DNA of 7,501 nt from Kiritimatiellia bacterium (GTDB taxonomy: Bacteria > Verrucomicrobiota > Kiritimatiellia > RFP12 > DVOR01): positions 1-7,501 of the forward strand of contig CAAGNN010000110.1 of the NCBI GenBank assembly GCA_900771325.1, written 5' to 3'. The notes under the pieces are model-generated. The model worked only from the letters and a program-made list of their open reading frames with translations, had not been told where the DNA came from and ran no database searches. The position numbers and the translations under genes are program-made. The stretch's first letter is position 1; each line of letters opens with the position of its first letter. Below, in pieces: positions 6,814 through 7,501 of this stretch.

Positions 6814-6843
6814 CTGTTACACCGTTCACTGTTCACCGTTCAC
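6814..6843. repeat. Heptamer repeats (CYGTTCA)
   Basis: Units CCGTTCA (6822-6828), CTGTTCA (6829-6835) and CCGTTCA (6836-6842) are preceded by an imperfect CTGTTACA (6814-6821). They have the same 7-bp period and a similar TGTTC/TGTCC core as the heptamer runs before and inside the CCA gene. Confidence 0.8.
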
Positions 6844-6854
6844 CTTCTCGGGCA

Positions 6855-6928
6855 CGCCCCGGGCTCACTTCGCATCCGCCCCAGGTTCGCCTCGAGGTAG
6901 GCCCGGGTTGACCTCGCATCCGCCCCGG
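6855..6928 (-). repeat. Degraded 22-bp repeat array, inverted relative to the left array
   Basis: Read on the minus strand, 6902-6928 gives CCGGGGCGG...GAGGTCAACCCGGG, close to the unit at 2-111. The shared core CGCATCCGCCCC occurs at 6871-6882 and 6915-6926, exactly 44 bp (two 22-bp periods) apart. The intervening unit is more diverged. It lies outside the inverted triple-hairpin copy, mirroring the order at the left end of the window. Confidence 0.75.
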
Positions 6929-7015
6929 ATTCGTTTTGGACCCGGGCCGGGTGATCTGCGGAGCAGGCCACTGCAAAACCTTTGGCGGCTCCGCCGCCCC
7001 CTTCCCCCTGCGTAG
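6929..7015. other. Short non-coding segment before the IS-like region
   Basis: No gene is seen. A 6-bp hairpin lies at 6984-6998 (GGCGGC/GCCGCC, loop TCC), followed by a C-rich stretch. The composition changes to AT-richer DNA at about 7016-7020, with two similar 10-bp units (7021-7030, 7031-7040, GTGCTTCTTT/GTGCTCTTTT). This is a plausible edge of the mobile element, but no terminal sequence can be fixed. Confidence 0.5.
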
Positions 7016-7109
7016 CCTGTGTGCTTCTTTGTGCTCTTTTTGACATAGCTCCTTCGGACTTGTGTTGGTAATGTATGTTGTTGTTGAGAGCTGATGCGGA
7101 GTGTGAAGT

Positions 7110-7310
7110 CTTCCGCGGATAGAGATAGACTATGAGGCAGCAGGTGTTGGTAACACTTGCTGACGCATGCGAGACATCCGAAAAGAACACTGAGCAATGC
7201 CGCTCGCCTTTGTGTTTGGATGCCGGCGGAAAACCACCTGCTTGGAGCGCATAGACTCCGCATATTTGTTTGCGAACATGCAGACTCCGTCCTATCGCTA
7301 TCCGCGGAAG
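7110..7310 (+). ncRNA. Candidate structured RNA (possible IS110 bridge RNA)
   Basis: Positions 7110-7128 and 7292-7310 are complementary at 18 of 19 positions, including 13 consecutive pairs (CTTCCGCGGATAG with its reverse complement). They close a 163-nt interior. Inside are an 11-bp hairpin with a GGT loop and one G-U pair (7138-7162), a stem 7167-7171/7248-7252, stacked stems 7175-7179/7218-7222 and 7186-7190/7212-7216, and a small hairpin 7192-7195/7202-7205. The size (about 200 nt) and position directly upstream of an IS110-like transposase fit known bridge RNAs such as that of IS621 (177 nt). Folding was done by eye; the guide loops are not assigned. It could instead be a regulatory leader of the transposase. 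Confidence 0.4.
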
Positions 7311-7320
7311 CAAATTATAA

Positions 7321-7326
7321 AGGAGG
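7321..7326 (+). promoter_or_regulatory. Strong ribosome binding site of the transposase
   Basis: AGGAGG, 6 nt before the ATG at 7333, is the best Shine-Dalgarno in the window and decides this start. It begins 10 nt after the end of the 19-bp stem (7310), so folding of the leader could affect its accessibility. Confidence 0.85.
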
Positions 7327-7332
7327 TTCCTT

Positions 7333-7501
7333 ATGGACCGTAGTTTAGCAAATCTTGTAGGGCTTGACCTACACACCGAGAAGATTGCGCTCTGCTTCAC
7401 GTATTGGGAGCGGGGGCGTAAGCCGACGGTGGTGAAAGAGGTGCCCTCGGCGACTTTGTCGGCGTTGGAGAGGACCTTGAAGCATTATGCGTTGGCGGGG
7501 G
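7333..7501 (+). CDS. IS110-family (DEDD) transposase, N-terminal fragment cut by the window end
   Basis: Only the first 56 codons are inside the window, and the frame is open to the edge. The protein starts MDRSLANLVGLDLHTEKIAL. The pattern 'VGLDLHTEKIALCF' matches the first beta strand of the RuvC-like fold in IS110-family recombinases (usually (V/C)GIDVHK..), and Asp11 or Asp13 would include the first acidic residue of the DEDD tetrad. The rest of the tetrad and the C-terminal serine region are not visible. These enzymes recombine DNA using a bridge RNA encoded at the element's end. The perfect AGGAGG and the long structured leader support the call. Another RNase H-fold protein is possible with this little sequence. 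Confidence 0.65.
   Translation, partial: MDRSLANLVGLDLHTEKIALCFTYWERGRKPTVVKEVPSATLSALERTLKHYALAG

Larger units (their letters stand above)
7016..7501 (+). mobile_element. Probable IS110-family insertion element, left part only
   Basis: An AT-richer, well-folded non-coding leader of about 310 bp (from about 7016 to 7332) precedes a gene whose N-terminus resembles IS110-family transposases. IS110-group elements characteristically have a long non-coding left end before the transposase, which encodes their bridge RNA. They lack classical terminal inverted repeats, so the left boundary is only estimated from the change in base composition. The right end is beyond the window. Confidence 0.6.

Noticed and set aside
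7040..7074. TTGACA at 7040-7045 with TAATGT at 7069-7074 as a promoter for the leader RNA
   Set aside because: The spacer is 23 bp, too long for a normal sigma-70 promoter, and no better -10 lies at the right distance.
6840..7400. Small open frames on both strands over the repeats and the IS leader (for example 7157-7348 plus, 6840-7400 minus)
   Set aside because: They cross repeat DNA or the folded leader, show no protein features, and conflict with the transposase start and its strong ribosome site.

Overview
The window is GC-rich bacterial DNA, apart from an AT-richer stretch at about 7016-7332. It looks like a chromosomal segment of a Gram-negative-type bacterium: it has a secreted TPR protein and a YejE-type inner-membrane permease. 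The mix of a large-insert YejE, a TPR/Ig-like/YD-like envelope protein and an HD-containing CCA-adding enzyme is reminiscent of the PVC group (Lentisphaerae/Kiritimatiellae/Planctomycetes), but that placement is an impression from the proteins and is not proven.

Layout. 1-564 carries no gene. It holds a 22-bp tandem array (2-111), scattered hairpins, an ~87-bp triple-hairpin interspersed repeat (404-490) and a good promoter (508-536). 565-5200 is a compact three-gene + strand operon: a secreted TPR protein of unknown function, a YejE/OppC-like peptide ABC permease with a ~200-residue extra periplasmic domain, and an OppD/DppD-like ATPase. The intergenic gaps are only 13 and 12 bp. 5284-6690 encodes a CCA tRNA nucleotidyltransferase/poly(A) polymerase family enzyme with an HD domain; its N-terminus reads through a heptamer microsatellite. 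6691-7015 has no gene but carries an inverted copy of the triple-hairpin repeat, heptamer repeats and a degraded inverted copy of the 22-bp array. From about 7016 to the window end lies the left part of an apparent IS110-family element: a structured non-coding stretch that may encode a bridge RNA, then the first 56 codons of the DEDD transposase.

How it fits together. The operon supplies one permease and one ATPase of a peptide-type importer. The partner permease (YejB/OppB), the solute-binding protein and a second ATPase domain are absent here, so the machine must be completed from elsewhere or work atypically. The TPR protein is co-transcribed and probably acts in the periplasm, but its role is unknown. 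The CCA enzyme is a housekeeping tRNA-maturation gene, probably unrelated in function.

The most notable non-genic features are the mirror-image arrangement of two repeat families around the gene block, heptamer repeats at three sites around and inside the CCA gene, and the folded leader of the IS110 element with a 19-bp closing stem.
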